The notes: generated from the letters alone by a model not told the origin. Positions 33,950 through 47,167 are shown, counted from the stretch's first letter. The stretch: DNA of 64,000 nucleotides from Nematopogon swammerdamellus (GCA_946902875.1 OX336343.1:17469596-17533595); one strand, 5' to 3'. Program-made: numbers and translations.

Positions 33950-34076
33950 GCCCGCCAATATATCGCCAATGGTGGAAAATGGACAGGAAACAACGGAGTG
34001 TGGGAGCAGTGGTCCCGTATCGCCGAAGGCCGGGAGGACTGGAGGAAAATTTGAGAGCCTTATCAGTGGACCACTA
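33950..34076 (+). pseudogene. RTE-type LINE C-terminal fragment
   Basis: The frame NGVWEQWSRIAEGREDWRKI followed by a stop resembles the closing helix of RTE-like reverse transcriptases. A shorter relative lies near 25908. Confidence 0.45.
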
Positions 34077-37000
34077 TTGACTGACGGACTGATGCTTACC
34101 TGCCAATCTATTGGCACGGCATTTCACTAGCCATACGTGGTGCATTTAGCTGCATCTGCTGCATCGATGCACATTAATTTTAGTCTAAATGACGTTGATC
34201 CTAAAAATACCATCTATTAAAAATTTTGATAACATTTGAGGAAAAGTCGACCCAATTAAAAAATATAACATAATTATCTAATTCCAACTACGAAAAGAAG
34301 TTGGCCTTATGATCTCTCTACAAAAAGGTACATAAAAACTACGAAATTTCACGTACCTAGTATAGAAGAAAAACAAAAACCTAACGCAACTCCGGACACG
34401 AGTCACGACAGCTAAGTTCAAAGTGAAGCTGATCAACCGCGAATAATGTTTTTTCCTCGCTGAATACAAATCAGAAGGCAGTTAATAATCCCAGGATAAT
34501 GAACTGAGCCGATTATCATTCGGGATACGCCGCGTTTCGCGCGTTTTCTCAATTTATACGCATGCCTATCTATACATATTTATACAATAGCTCGTTAATG
34601 GGACATGCGGTGGATACAGTTACGGGGTGCAACCACTAGGTAAGTAAAACGATTTTAAATTATAATGTATTTTGAATACAGATTAAATTATTTTGGAATT
34701 GATGAATTTAGATGACAACTTTGAAAACAATTACTAATTAATCTATTTAGAAACTCTGGAATTAAAGTAAATTCTTATCTCATTCTTATCTCCAAGTAGA
34801 AATGTTCATGCAAAAACTAAAAAAACAAAAAGAAATATTACTGAAACGCCCTGTCACACCAAAACAGCATCGTTGTTGTATACCAATTACTGATTTATGA
34901 TTTTAATCCTTTAAAGCTAAACGTTGAAATCGCAAGAACACTAGATACATGATTGAATACATTGATCACTATAGACAATTTATAAGTCTGAATTAATTTG
35001 ATTTTCAATGCGACGTTTTCACCTCAACACAACTACTGCCATATCTGAATTTTTCCAATAATCCCCGATGGAATATATGAATCATTTATGTTTATGAGCT
35101 GTGGCTGCCCAACGATGCGGCAAGTTCGCTTAATAGTAGCTTAATAAATCGCTTATAATGTGTGTTTTCGATTTAAAATAAATTCATATAATTTTAGTAC
35201 ATGAATTAAATGCATTTGCTTAAATATTACGTTCAAAAGTGCATCGTTGCGATTAATGTGATGAGTAAACATAAAACAATTAGGAACATCGATAACAAAA
35301 AATTCTATTAAATACAGTAGCCCCCGCGATTGTATAACTTATTGCAATAACAGCAAAGGATTCTCCTTACACACATCTAATAAAAAGCAATAGAAGCAAA
35401 GCAGAAACCAAACAAGACGATGCAGAAATATCTAATAAACGAGAAAAATCCACAAATTCAAGATATTAAAAGTAAAACGGAGGCGCCAGCGCAAGGAATA
35501 TTAAAATTAGTTTTTACAGAAGAAGAAAACATTCATTACCATTCCCTCGGCATCCGAGAATGCAAAGTTAAAGGAGACATCTTGAGCAATTGCAAATTTA
35601 TTCCTTATCTATTCATTGTACACACTGCTGAATCTTGCTTTGCATTCTACGCTGGCGGAGAGAATGTTCCATAAGTGTTTCCTTTTAGTGGCATATGGTC
35701 TTTATGTATTGCTCATTTACATATTTGCGTATTATTGAGGTCTTTAAATCAATAATTGTGATTAATGAAGTACTGGAACTTCAAATAAACATATAGAACT
35801 AGATCGAAGAAACTAGCAAAAAAAAAACATAATATCGAATAAAACTAAGCTTCTCCTAGACCAATATTGCTAGCGTCTGTTGCACGCTCTCAGCAGTAAC
35901 GGCGTTTCAAATGTCCCTATAAAGAAGTTTTATGAATGTTGTCTTGCGGGCAAGCTGCTCTGGCTTTCCTAATACTCGACGAACCGGCGTAAATGCCGAT
36001 CTTAATGCGGTGTCGCAGCGGGCCTTAAATTTAAATTATTTTATATCAGTCTCAACGTGGTGACATTACACTTTCTCTAGAGATTCTCTTCTCTCCCCTC
36101 GCACTATCATTCTCTATTTCTACCGGAATACGTGATCGAGATCGCTGCTTTGATCTCGACAGACTCCGCTTCATGCTCGCTCGTATTTTGATCTAATACC
36201 TGATGAGATTTGGTAATAGGGCAATAAATTGGTAGGTATCTATTCGAATGTACTCGTATTAGAGTTTATGGAGTTTAGATTAGTTCCTAGAAATTCATGT
36301 CTACTATGTACATATTACAGGCTCAACAACTTTCATAGGATATTTTGAAATGTTTAGTGAATTCAGTCATCGTTTTAATCCAAATACGAATGCGTAATCA
36401 TTGACAAATGCCAATGGATACATTCATAAATCCTTGTGCTTAAATATAATTTTTCAATGTGCAGCCCCTAAGGAAATATGAATTAACTGGAAGGGGGATA
36501 AAATAGTGGTGTGCAGAAGCAGCTCTAACTTTACTAATTAATGAATGCCCAGGATGAAAACTTCGCCTACTATAATTTTCCGTATACCTTCATCTTACGC
36601 AAGAGTAGTGTTTTCCATTTAGGAAATTCCAGTAAATCTTCATCTGAAGCTTCAGACTACGCCCTAGCACTCAGCCAGATGCGTCAAAGCAGAAAATTTC
36701 CAGATTTCTATAAAATTCACAAACTGCTGCAATGCACTGGTATAAAGTGTCCGACGTAATGCCTCTGTTATAAGAATGTCGCTTGCTGAAGCCAGCCGAA
36801 TGATTACACAACTTTTTATCATCCAAGATCCTTTACCAGGGTACGCATACTGTAATTTGAATACATAGGACCTGCGGGGTTATTTGTAAAGGAAAATGAT
36901 CCTTATGGCGGTGGGATATTTTGCGGTTGTGTGTAAGACGGACCGCTAGAGAAGCAGATGCAAGCGACAGGATCATACAAGGCCACCGCTCTCCGCCATA

Positions 37001-37261
37001 TCCCGTGCGTTCACACTGGACCTAACGGCTTAGCCGGCTCCACCGGGCCGACCGGTCATCTGGAGCCACGAATAACAAAGGAATAACTACCAATTTAAGA
37101 TTTTTTTTATGAGTTTACCGTTTAGGTATTATACTTTGGAATAAGCAATGTTCAAGAAAAAACTTGCAAAACATTTATTTCATAGAAATCCCATTTTCAA
37201 TACCTGTTCAGAAAAATATTGTAACAAACATGGAACAAACTTTCGGTGTTGGACTGTAATA
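34077..37261. other. No gene seen
   Basis: Mostly AT-rich. Open frames at 35420-35674 and 36541-36759 have no domain, repeat match or splice context. Nothing recognised. Confidence 0.45.
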
Positions 37262-37318
37262 TACCAGGGTTATTGCAGCATAACATCGATTACCCTGCTA
37301 ACCCCGATTGTACAACGT
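37262..37318 (-). repeat. Rep-B fragment, degenerate
   Basis: The reverse complement reads 'caatcggggttagcagggta', then 'atcgatgttatgctgcaa', as in Rep-B. Confidence 0.5.
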
Positions 37319-37392
37319 TGAATGTATGTGCAAGGTATTTTATTGGCTGCAAACCGTTCATGGCTTCTTACCTTCTAGTTCTCAAGTGAAAT

Positions 37393-37714
37393 TTTGTACC
37401 GTGTGGGGCCGGTACTTTAAAAGAATAGCCACACTAGCAACCCGTGTATGTCGTAAAAGGCGACTAAGGGATATGACTCCCTTCTTATATTACTAGGTAG
37501 TAGGGTTTAACCCGCCCGGGTTGGTACCACCGCACTGAATGAAAGGTCGGTCGAGACGGCTATGTAAATAGTTTGTGTTTTCCGTCCAGTTCAGTGTAGC
37601 CGGCATGACCGAAGGAAAGCACTGACGTGGCACCAAGTTCACCCGGTGTTATGGGCTGACATCGTGGATGTTGTAGGTGATGTAGCCAACCGTGTCAGTT
37701 TCCATAAAAAAAAA
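37393..37714 (+). repeat. SINE-A, second type of head, full length
   Basis: 'ttgtaccgtgtggggccggt' head with a small deletion after 'cacact', then body and A-tail (37706-37714). Confidence 0.9.
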
Positions 37715-40700
37715 TGATTTAGGTCTTGATATTGCCATTATTGTATTAAGTTTTAACGATTTACCCGCACATGCCAACGTCGCTGATCCAAGTACTTTAT
37801 ACGATTTAGATTTTTATTTAGTTAGGTTACCCGTTTCCAAGTTGTTTCTTACTCCTTGACTCTACGTAATCTCTTATACGTTCCAACGCTGACCTCGGCG
37901 ACCTTTATATCCAACCTTCTAGGTCTTCCTATCGCCTTCTCTTCGTGTATTATACACATACAAGTATACATCCAGTTCCTTGCGAAATACCTCTTTATCT
38001 TATGGGTTGGGTCCACATTCCAAATATATTGTGGTCAATCCCTCTTAATCTAAATCTTTGTTAAATCTTCTACATCGCTCATGAGGTACCTACCTACCTA
38101 CTAGTTCATAACTTTCTGTCTAAAGCTACTTCCTACATTCCGGTGTATTAATTCCTAGATAACACATTATACTACCTTACGCCCTTGCGTGTTAAACATA
38201 GGCACAAACTCTGACATTACCAAACCATTATAATACGCATATCGAAATTTGCATACCTGATTTAGGACTTTGGCTCTAAATACATATCTTCCAACGCAAA
38301 GTGGTTGTGTTTCAAAAAGCCTGGTAATATCGGCTCTTTCTTATAATTGTAGGTTATTTAAATTTTAGTTCTGCTGCACGCGATATGTGTTTAAACGTTC
38401 TATTTTATGCATATATATTTGGCAGAGAGTTCCGACGTTCCAAAGCATTGACTGTTATCCGTCTCGTCGCTGATGATTTGTTTAACTTATAGATTTCTCT
38501 GTTATCCAAGTGGGTTCGTAGACATACTGACATATCGTACTCACTCGTCTTTAATTTGTTCACGTACCGTACCGTTCGACTTTATCGAGCGTTTCCATTC
38601 GTCCGATTGAGTTCGTCCTTGTTGTCGAGTTACGAGTCCTTACGTCGATAGTCTTATCAATATAACTTTCTGTGTATTATAAAGAATAAGCGTATATATT
38701 TTACCTATTTACTATCTACGATATTAGTGTTGTGTTTATTTCTGTGATTCCTCCTAAAAAATTTACACCAATATGTCATCCATTTTAGTTCAAGCATATC
38801 CACTCACCGCAACAGGTGTAAAATGAAACGCGAACATAATATTATGGCGAGTGTAGATGTATTGAATCTCCCAGAACTGCTTTTACCAGTTACCAGCGAT
38901 CTCCATTAAAGGACCAGTTTGCTCCAACGGTAATCCTGGTCGGTTGATTGATGCTCGTTAGTTGTTACGCCTACAACTTGTATCTCGAAGTCGGTGCCTT
39001 TTTGCAATTCCTCATGATTTCAACTACTCGTGCTTCGTCTAGCTAGCTTGTCAATGTCCTACTTATAGGCTCCAAAAATACAAATAGACAGCCAAAGCGG
39101 CTTCCAAGTAGAGGTTTCAGGTTCTTTTCCTTCATCGGCTAAGCCCTGTTTCTAAACCCCAATGGTCAATATTTTTAACCGGCCTATTTCACACTGGGTA
39201 ATTTTTCAAATAAATAAAAAAATTCACATTCATATCGACACCATACAACAGCTAACCTTCATCTCAAATGTATCTCTGCCGGTTAACTCCTGTTATGAGA
39301 AATTTGACTTTAATGATAAATGGATAAATGTTAACCGAGTCTTCATGCTCTGCAGTACCAAAAATCAGTTTCTCCCGATTGATATTAGAAAAAATGTATG
39401 GCTTCCTACAAGATATACTGCTTCCCAACGATGATCCTCAAACGCAATTGGATCTAATCGACGTAATAGAAAAAAATCGGAAATTATGCTCTCGGAAATT
39501 TGGAAAACCCATATTTACGTTCCGTTCATCATGTTATTGTCAAGTAATTTAACATAATAAATAAAAATGCAATAATAAATATTACGCTTAAAATTACATA
39601 TTAAATATGTATTGTTTCTGCACATTAGGACGATTACGAGCAATTGCTCAAACAGTTTCTTATGAAGTAAATGTAATTTTGATTATAATATCTAGTATTT
39701 CAATAATTATAGATTTTAATTTATTTTTATTTAAAGAATATCAAATTATTATTTGATTTATTTATCCAAACTAGCAATGGTTTACAAGAAACGTCAATCG
39801 GGAAAAATTTATTTGTGGTACAGGTGGTGAAGTTAAGTTAAATAAAGCTATTCAGTACCTCAGCCCTCTCTCATTAAAATCTGATTTTGCCACTAGGCTA
39901 CCTACGACTTAGCTGTAATGGTAATTCTGTCCTCGCCTCAAATCAACCTGCACTATGAATACTTAGTAGATGAGATCTAGATAGATAATCTCTCCTTTGT
40001 GTGCCGTATGAGTTATGATTACGTTTCGACAGTTTGCTATAGTATTGAGTATGGTGTGGAGCGGTGGCTGGCAGTTGGCAGTTGGCACAATGGCGAGAAT
40101 CCCACGCAGGTGTGCGTGCACCGACCCACCACATTCTTCGCAATTACGAAATTATCTTCTTACCTACGCCTGCCGTTTCGCGGTCTATAGCTATGCCGGA
40201 TTTTGCTTCTGCATTTAGTTATTTTGAGTGATGCGTGCGTTTTGCAATTAGAAAACGTTTAGTTATACGTGTATGAATAGAGTTAACTCGAAGTGTAGCT
40301 TTTAAAATAATTTCTTATTTACTATTTAAGCTTTTGCCCGGCACCTTGTTCGTTCAAATTCCATTTAAAACATTTGTTTTTTCCTATCTGCTATTATTCA
40401 AAAGGCGAATATTACGTATTTGAATGTATGATTCAAATTGATCAGATTGTTGCAAAATCAGAATTTCATAAATCTTTGACGAAGTGCGTCAAGTGAATGG
40501 AAAATAAAATATTATTACTCGCTATATCATTATCTACCTGCTAATGTATGGACAAATATGGCACCGCTCATTTATCTGCCACATCTCAACAATAGTGGTT
40601 ACACGATGTCGATAAATTTTGCTTGCGTAACACCACGGATCACCAGTGAGATATTTTGATTAGTGGCTATGCTTATATTATTAGGGTCAGACGGTACCGC

Positions 40701-41219
40701 GGGCCATCTTTTATTTTTAGATATTATATCACTTTTATTGAAAGTGAATGTGGCTGGTATGATTCATTTAAGAATTAGGTTTATACATTTCTTTAACATT
40801 TCTCTACAGCTGTTTATGAACTTCATAGCACAGATTACTTAATAGTTGCTCATAGAAGTTTCTCAATTCGATTGGTATTATAGTATGTATGCACCTGTTT
40901 TGTATGTATGCACCTATGTCTAGTCAATATTAAATTCTAAGATTGGCCTGCTTTGGAATTATTGTATTCTATGTAAAATATGTTTTCTGCCAAGCCTGTA
41001 TAATAACCAAAACTTCAACCCAAAGACAGAGATTTCGCGATTATTTTTATTTATTTCGTAGTGAATATTTTCCTTCGAATTAACTTGCTTGATCGAGTTG
41101 CACGAGAGCACAGGTTATCTCTTACGAATACTTAGATGAAGCACTTACAATCGACGCTCGGAAAAAAACTATTACGTTCGTATCGTTTGATTGTTGAGCC
41201 TCTTACCGCTATTATGATC
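37715..41219. other. No gene seen
   Basis: AT-rich. Overlapping frames at 39162-39434 and 39328-39552 show no known domain. A lone 'aagcttttgcccgg' near 40328 is a Hel-E trace. Confidence 0.4.
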
Positions 41220-41345
41220 GCATTCGCCATATTCTCGCGAAACATTTTCCGGAAGATTTTCCAAATATCTTTTGAGTCGCACTGCAAAGATGTAGAATAG
41301 GCTTCCGGGAATATATTTCCCTGCACCTATAATCCAGGCATCTTC
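41220..41345 (+). pseudogene. LINE C-terminal fragment, same family as 61512
   Basis: The plus frame includes GNIFPCTYNPGIF, matching GNIFPHSYNPRIF of the LINE at 61512-64000. An in-frame stop precedes it. Only the last 40 or so residues survive. Confidence 0.6.
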
Positions 41346-41904
41346 CAGTTTCAGGCCTGCCCGAGATGTGCAATGCCCTTTCTCTAGACTCTAGAGAGTT
41401 TCGTTCGCGTATAAGCACATACGTCTAAATAAATTAACAAGCCGGGCTGGTACTTCTTTTTGGGTGAAATTAACTGCGCCTGAGCCTTCGGCCTCGAGAC
41501 CAGTCACCAAATTCGGTTACAATAAAAATACGCAATCTTGCAGTTAACACTAGCTATTAATACATCTAAATGGGTCATTGGAAATGCGTTGCAATTAATA
41601 CTACAACTAAATCACATTTGCGTAAGCCGAACAATTGTATTGCGCAATTTGCTTTCACGTCGCTACCTTTAGTGAGGTAGTTAGTGCCGACCATAGAATT
41701 AATAAAAACGGAACTGTTGATGTCACCGGACACAATCTAACACGCACATGCACACAATTCGCATCAGACATCTCCTAGATGCGTGTTGACAGATTCTGGC
41801 AAAAACAAGTCTATGAATAATCGGTAATACAAATTAGACTGCTTTATTATTTACCCCCATATCGTAGAAATATGAACTGACATCAGTGACAACAAAAATC
41901 GGCC
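41346..41904. other. No gene seen
   Basis: No coding signal. Confidence 0.45.
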
Positions 41905-42286
41905 AAGTACGTATCGCCATGTCACGGCTGGCGCTACACGCCATCTAGATGGCGTGTTATGAAATGCTTCATATTAGTTAATGTCATGCTTCATAATCTA
42001 TTCGGTAGATGGCGCGCCCGCATACACTATTTGGTTTCTTCTATGGGAACCGCCTTGAATTTTTTACTTTTTCTTATTTTTATTATTTGTTGTTATATCG
42101 GCCATAATAACACATTTTTTGTGAAAATTTCAACGGGCTACCTATTACGGTTCAAGAGATACAGCCCTCGGACAGACGGACGGATGGACAGAAAGACAGA
42201 CAGACAGACAGACAGACATACATACAGACAGACAGACGGCGTAGGCTTAGTAATAGGGTCCCGTACATGATACGGAACCCTAAAAA
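41905..42286 (-). repeat. Rep-C copy
   Basis: 'atcggccaagtacgtatcgc' to 'gatacggaaccctaaaaag', inverted relative to 11561. The (GACA/GACG)n microsatellite lies at 42170-42240. Confidence 0.8.
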
Positions 42287-42291
42287 GCTTA

Positions 42292-42442
42292 CTCTGTTTC
42301 CAGTCCACGCGGCAATCACTTGCCCCGGTGCTTGCGGCAGACACGGCACAAGAGAGAGATGGCACTTCGCGCGCCACGTTTGTGCTAGGAAGCTAACGCT
42401 CAAAGGTCAATGTCTTTCTTTCCGCGTGTTCTGGAAACAGAG
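42292..42442. mobile_element. Short MITE
   Basis: TIRs ctctgtttccag-tccacgcgg and ccgcgtgttctggaaacagag, two mismatches. 151 bp with no protein, six bases after Rep-C. Confidence 0.6.
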
Positions 42443-43467
42443 CGTGATTTTTTAATTTATTTATTTATTAAAGAAACTGAAGAGCTGTGAATTGGAGTTC
42501 AACAGAACACCCAGAGCCCGCACGACGTTCTTCCGCGGTACACTGGAGCTTGATGCTGTCATTATACCTAATGTATCACATTTTTATTCGGTGTAAACGA
42601 AATTACTTGGCAATTAACCACATTTAAATCAAGAAGAGACGAGCTACTATATTCACTAAACCTACCTAAATCGCTCTGAAATTTTATGCAAATTGGAATC
42701 ATCTTTTATGGGCACTTGTTGTGGGTTTTCTGGTACCTACTGTTCACTTACACTTGCCAAACTTTAGTTAGATACGGATGTCCAAAAATATGAAAGAGCT
42801 ACTTACAAAAACATTTTACAGAAATAAGCGCAATATAAAATTTACATGAGAATTCAAAGGCGGACTTGTCCCTTTCAGATATTTCTTCCTGTCAACCTTT
42901 GGATGTCGAGAGTCGAATAAAATAGTGAAATGTAAGTAGGTAGTAGTAAAAGACTTGAGTGTGAGAATATATATATAGTGAGAGAGAGAAAGGCATACTT
43001 GTAATTTCGTCGTCTCATAGTTTATGACTTTCATCTCTTCGTCTTGCTTATGGTTTTGACCGCTTCGGTACTCTAATACCAGCGGCCGGCAGTCTGTCTT
43101 GTTGTCACTAAGTGCGCGATTGTGACGGAAAGTGTATAGACACGACTCTGTAACTACATTTTGGTTTCCGTTTACAAGGAAGTAATTTAAGCACTTAAAT
43201 TGGCAATTTTCTTGCGTTTCTTGGCCGTTTGTGTATTACGTATATAATATATAGTCTAAAGTTTTAGTCAAACTAAGCTAACTCGTACATCAACATCTAT
43301 AATTTGTATTTTGTTTGATTGAAATTAATGTGTGAAAGTTGATCAACAAAATAAATTTAAAAATAAATAAATATTGGAGATACATCATTGTTTGTACTTG
43401 GTTATTTTGTTTCCCTTATTTTGAAAGTGGTTTTCGAAGAAATTTAATTGTTTTATTTTCGTTTCAG
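42443..43467. other. No gene seen
   Basis: AT-rich. If the exon-like segment at 43468 is real, this is intron. Confidence 0.4.
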
Positions 43468-43506
43468 GTAATCAACCGTCAACAAACTTTAGAGAAACTC
43501 TATTGA
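43468..43506 (+). other. Candidate 39-nt internal exon
   Basis: A strong acceptor (ttttattttcgtttcag) ends at 43467 and a donor gtgagtat starts at 43507. The 39 bases between are open in one frame (NQPSTNFRETLL). The length is a multiple of three. No neighbouring exon is recognised, so chance is quite possible. Confidence 0.25.
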
Positions 43507-43882
43507 GTGAGTATTTCTACCTCCAGAACGGCGCAACATAATGATACGGTCTTACTCACGTGTTCGTTCGTTCGTCACGTTCAAGAATGTGCTTCTATCT
43601 TTATTTTTTTATAGAAGGTGACAACACCAAATTTGTCATCTTTCAAATACTGAAAGCCTAGAGCACTAAATTCGAAATCGAACAATATTGCATCAAGTTC
43701 TACCTGACAGGCTGTTAGTATTTCCCCACATTCAGTTACCACTAACACGTATAGTTCACTTTATATCACCCACTCACTTAGTTACGTAAAGCACTGCTAT
43801 TAATATGAACTGATTTAATACAAGAATTCAAAAGGATGGAACAGCCCGCGATTGAAGAGTTTGCTGTGCAACTCGGCTTCCA

Positions 43883-43998
43883 TTTTTTTTTTATGGAATC
43901 TGACACGGTTGGCTACATCACCTACAATATCCTTGAAGTCAGCCCATAACACCGGGTTAACTAGGTGCCGTGTCAGTGCTTCCCTTAATTTCATGTCG
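43883..43998 (-). repeat. SINE-A tail fragment
   Basis: Poly-T, then 'atggaatctgacacggttgg' up to 'gtcagtgcttccctt'. The body and head are missing. Confidence 0.8.
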
Positions 43999-44161
43999 TA
44001 TGTAATAGTATATATGTATTCATATGTAATCGAACGATCACTTGAAAACTATTTGGCATACCTACATACATAGGGTAAACATTTGACTTTGCAGCGGATT
44101 TTCTACTCACGATTAGTGCGGTATGCGAGGCTGTAAGGTTGATTTTATCAATAACTATTAA

Positions 44162-44275
44162 ATAGTCCATTCTAAATATTGTTCAAAGAATTTGAAATCG
44201 GATGAGTATTTTCGGAGATTACCTCCTACATCCAAATTTAAAAACTTGACCTCTTTATAATATTAATGTAGATTT
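44162..44275 (-). mobile_element. Hel-E fragment, second subtype
   Basis: 'gagtattttcggagattacc' and 'tcctacatccaaattt' match 30060-30211. The 3' terminus is missing. Confidence 0.5.
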
Positions 44276-44895
44276 CGTCTTTTGCACATCATTCATACTT
44301 AATTATTTTTGACCTGATCGACGAATTGATAACCGCTCTAGAATTTCGTACTCTTTATCACTCGTATAAACTGATGTAATGGATTTAACTAACAAATTTG
44401 TAGACTAATGGCCCATAAACCAGTGGTAATGTAAATTTTTATTACACGCATTTAGCTTCACAAATTATTTACGTATGAGGGTGGAATTTCGTTATTTATT
44501 TTGAACCAGTTTTCAAATAACAGTATGCACATCAACTCGCCCAGCAGGTAGGCACACATATGTCAAGTTATACAGGTTTCCCAGTTCGACCTGATTCGCT
44601 TACCGGCACACGATTCTCAGGAATCATTTGATAAGCTTCAAAAAAAGCTCAGTACCCTTTTTTCCTAGTACTCGTATTTTTCGAGGTAATCGAGATTTTA
44701 TGTGTTACGAAAGGGTCGCCAAAACCATGTCCAACATCGGAATCTCGGAAAATATGAGTCCCGGAAAACAATTTACTGTGTTTTTTTAAGCTTATTCAAC
44801 GTGGAATCCCATGGTGGTAAGAAAATATGATCGAAATGGGACACCACTATGTATTATGTAAGTCAATGCCAGCGGGTGTAATTTATAAAATTATG
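44276..44895. other. No gene seen
   Basis: AT-rich. Nothing recognised. Confidence 0.45.
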
Positions 44896-44897
44896 TA

Positions 44898-45836
44898 CGA
44901 GGGATGTTCAAAAAATAACCGAATTTTATTTTTAAAAATTTTATTTTTCAATTTACACATTATTGATCCTTGTCCCCTTCAAAGTACTCCCCTCCCCTAT
45001 TCACACACTTTTCCCAGCGGTGTTTCCACATTGAAAAACAGTCCTGGTAAGCTTCTTTCGGAATGTTCTTCAATTCCTGTGACGAATTTGTTTTAATGTC
45101 ATCAATGGTGTCGAAGCGGCGACCTTTCAGCACTGATTTCAATTTAGGATATTTGTATCCGTAAACCCAACTATCGTCACCCGTTATGAGCCTCTTCATG
45201 AATGTGTCGTCATCGTTGGCTTGTTTAAGGAGTTCCCGACAAACTTCTACTCGATGTTCCTTCTGCAGTTCGGTCATCAAACGTGGAACAAATTTTGCTG
45301 CAACTCGATGCATGTTCAATTTCTCGGTCAGAATGTTATGGCACGACCCAATTGAGAGCCCAACCTCTTCTGCAAGTTCTCTGACAGTCAGACGACGATT
45401 CGCCCGCACCAGATCATAGATTTTCTAAATGTGAGTGTCATCAGTTGAGGTCGAAGGTTTTCCTGGTCGAGAGTCATCTTCAACTGATTGACGACCACTT
45501 TTAAATCGGCAAAACCACTCGTAACACTGTGTACGACTTAGTGCATCATCTCCGTAAGCTTCTGTGAGAAGTTCAAATGTTTCAGTAAAAGTTTTTCTCA
45601 GTTTCACGCAAAACTTCGCGTTGCATCGTTGCTCCCGAAAATCGCACATTGTAAAAATCGCCACTAACGCTTAGACACCTTGCAGTCAAAAAGCAATAAC
45701 GCAGAAAAGAAGTGAGATATCAACAATCCGTAAAGAGCAGTTTATGCGGGAAATTGTGACGAACACATTGTACGACGCTAGGATACTTCGGTGGCGCGCA
45801 ATTTAAAAAGTTCGGTTATTTTTTTAACAGACGGCG
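44898..45836 (-). mobile_element. mariner element (irritans-like), internally deleted
   Basis: 939 bp flanked by TA (44896-44897 and 45837-45838). TIRs cgagggatgttcaaaaaata and cgccgtctgttaaaaaaata, then accgaa on both. Full mariners are about 1.3 kb, so roughly 0.35 kb is missing, all from the middle of the transposase. Confidence 0.88.
44960..45649 (-). pseudogene. mariner transposase, nonsense codon and internal deletion
   Basis: Cut-and-paste transposase that once bound the TIRs. The start at 45649 (MCDFREQRC) is better than the GTG at 45664. The N-terminal helix-turn-helix includes SRTQCYEWFCRF and RPGKPSTS. A single TAG at 45427-45425 interrupts the frame, and the reading continues in the same frame (KIYDLVRANRRLTVRELAEE). 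FVPRLMTE.QKE and TGDDSWVYGY (first catalytic Asp region) are present. Then SWVYGY runs straight into PKLKSVLKGRR, removing the second and third catalytic Asp regions. The C-end (IPKEAYQDCF, GEYFEGD) is intact. The protein cannot be active. The C-end resembles the irritans subfamily. Confidence 0.88.
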
Positions 45837-45904
45837 TATGTACATATAAGGACATTAAAATTACTTGTAAACGCGCGTTACGCGCCGACTGAAATTGTAT
45901 GTCT

Positions 45905-46100
45905 ATGTCAGTCAGTGTTTATGCATCCACTGCTAGAAATAAGCCTCTCCAATGGTTCTCCAGTTCTCTCTGCCTTCTACATTACTTTATGTCGTCGTCC
46001 CACCTGGCGGGTGGCCTTTCCGCACTCCATTCTCCTGTCCACGGCCGCTAGTGTAGCACCCGTTTACTCCAACGGTCGTCGTCCCGTCGACTGACATTCT
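45905..46100 (-). pseudogene. RTE-type LINE C-terminal fragment
   Basis: 'atgtcgtcgtcccacctggc' and 'actccaacggtcgtcgtcc' align with 15475-15789 on the same strand. Degenerate, no open frame. Confidence 0.55.
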
Positions 46101-46173
46101 GCGACTCGTCGCATGACTATGAGGCAAGCACAACTTTGACAAGGAGGCCGATAGAAGGATTCAGTGATACTGG

Positions 46174-46444
46174 GCGGCATTTGGGAGACTCAGTCACATT
46201 TTCTCATCCTCCATCGTTTTGCATTTGGGAGACTCCGTCACATTTTCTCATCCTCCATCGTTCTGCATTTGGGAGACTCCGTCACATTTTCTCATCCTCC
46301 ATCGTTTTGCATTAGGAAGACTCCGTCACATTTTCTCATCCTCCATCATTCTGCATTTTGGAGACTCCGTCCCATTCTCTCATCCTCCATCGTTCTGCAT
46401 TTGGGAGACTCCGTCACATTTTCTCATCCTCCATCGGTCTGCCA
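46174..46444 (+). repeat. 44-bp minisatellite, six units
   Basis: Units begin 'gcatttgggagactccg' at 46221, 46265, 46309, 46353 and 46397, preceded by one at about 46177, exactly 44 bp apart and nearly identical. 44 is not a multiple of three, so open frames over it are not genes. Confidence 0.92.
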
Positions 46445-46574
46445 GTAACGTACGGAGTTGAAACGTTGACTCTGACGCTGGTCCAGAAATTTAAAAAGGC
46501 GCACAGAAATAGCAATGCTCGACAATTCTGTAATCAATCACACATCATTTCACATCATAATGTACCACAAATAA

Positions 46575-47024
46575 CCAAGGGTTAGGTCTTGCTTGGAGTA
46601 CTGCTCGCACCTGTGGGATGGCTCAGCTAAATATCAGCTTGCGCCGCTAGACTCAATTCAGCGTCTTGCCGTGCGACTTGTGCATGACCCTGTGGTGTCC
46701 CGCGACTTAGAACCGCTGCAACTCCTTAGGGACGTCGTCGTCGGCTCCCTAAGCGTGTTCTATCGTCTATTTCACGGGAGTGTTCGGAGGAGCTGTTTAA
46801 CGCGATTTCGTCGTCCCCATTCCACCACCCCACTACGCGTACTGGGCAGGGGATGCACCCCTATACAATCGACCTACCGAGGAACCAACCGGTTCTGTAC
46901 GTCTTTTATTCACAGAACCGGGAAAATTTGGAACGCACTCCCTGCAAAGGAACCGACAGCGAGAAGGATCGTACACAGCTCATTGTCCTGTGGCTTGCTA
47001 GACTCTTGGCACAAAGTCAAGTGA
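46575..47024 (+). pseudogene. LINE reverse transcriptase C-terminal region
   Basis: The frame MEYCSHLWDGSAKYQLAPLD, DSIQRLAVRLVHDP, GSLSVFYRLFHG and GKIWNALPAK is the conserved C-third of a Jockey/CR1-type LINE polyprotein. It parallels the LINE at 61512 (EYCSHLWEGSPEY, LFYRYYYG, KVWNGLP) but is a different family. Catalytic domains upstream are missing, so the copy is 5' truncated. It follows the 44-bp minisatellite directly. Confidence 0.75.
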
Positions 47025-47167
47025 ATGGTTTGTGATGCAGGCGTCTAGGATTGCGGCGCGGCGGCGGCCGTGCCAATGTCATATTCATGTTGGTATGTCC
47101 TCATGGAATTTGTAATGGCGGACTAATAAATATTCATTTCGATTCCACTGCGGAATGTAGTACGGTA

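Noticed and set aside
35420..35674. 84-codon open frame starting MQKYLINEKN
   Set aside because: No homology that I recognise, no flanking splice or promoter signal; length is within chance for AT-rich DNA.
39162..39552. Two overlapping frames of 90 and 74 codons
   Set aside because: They overlap in different frames on the same strand, have no domain, no splice context and AT-driven composition.
46164..46448. Frames with repeated 'SHFLILHRFAF' and a CRISPR-like look
   Set aside because: Six direct 44-bp units with no distinct spacers, in a eukaryotic repeat region; the same DNA is open in several frames.
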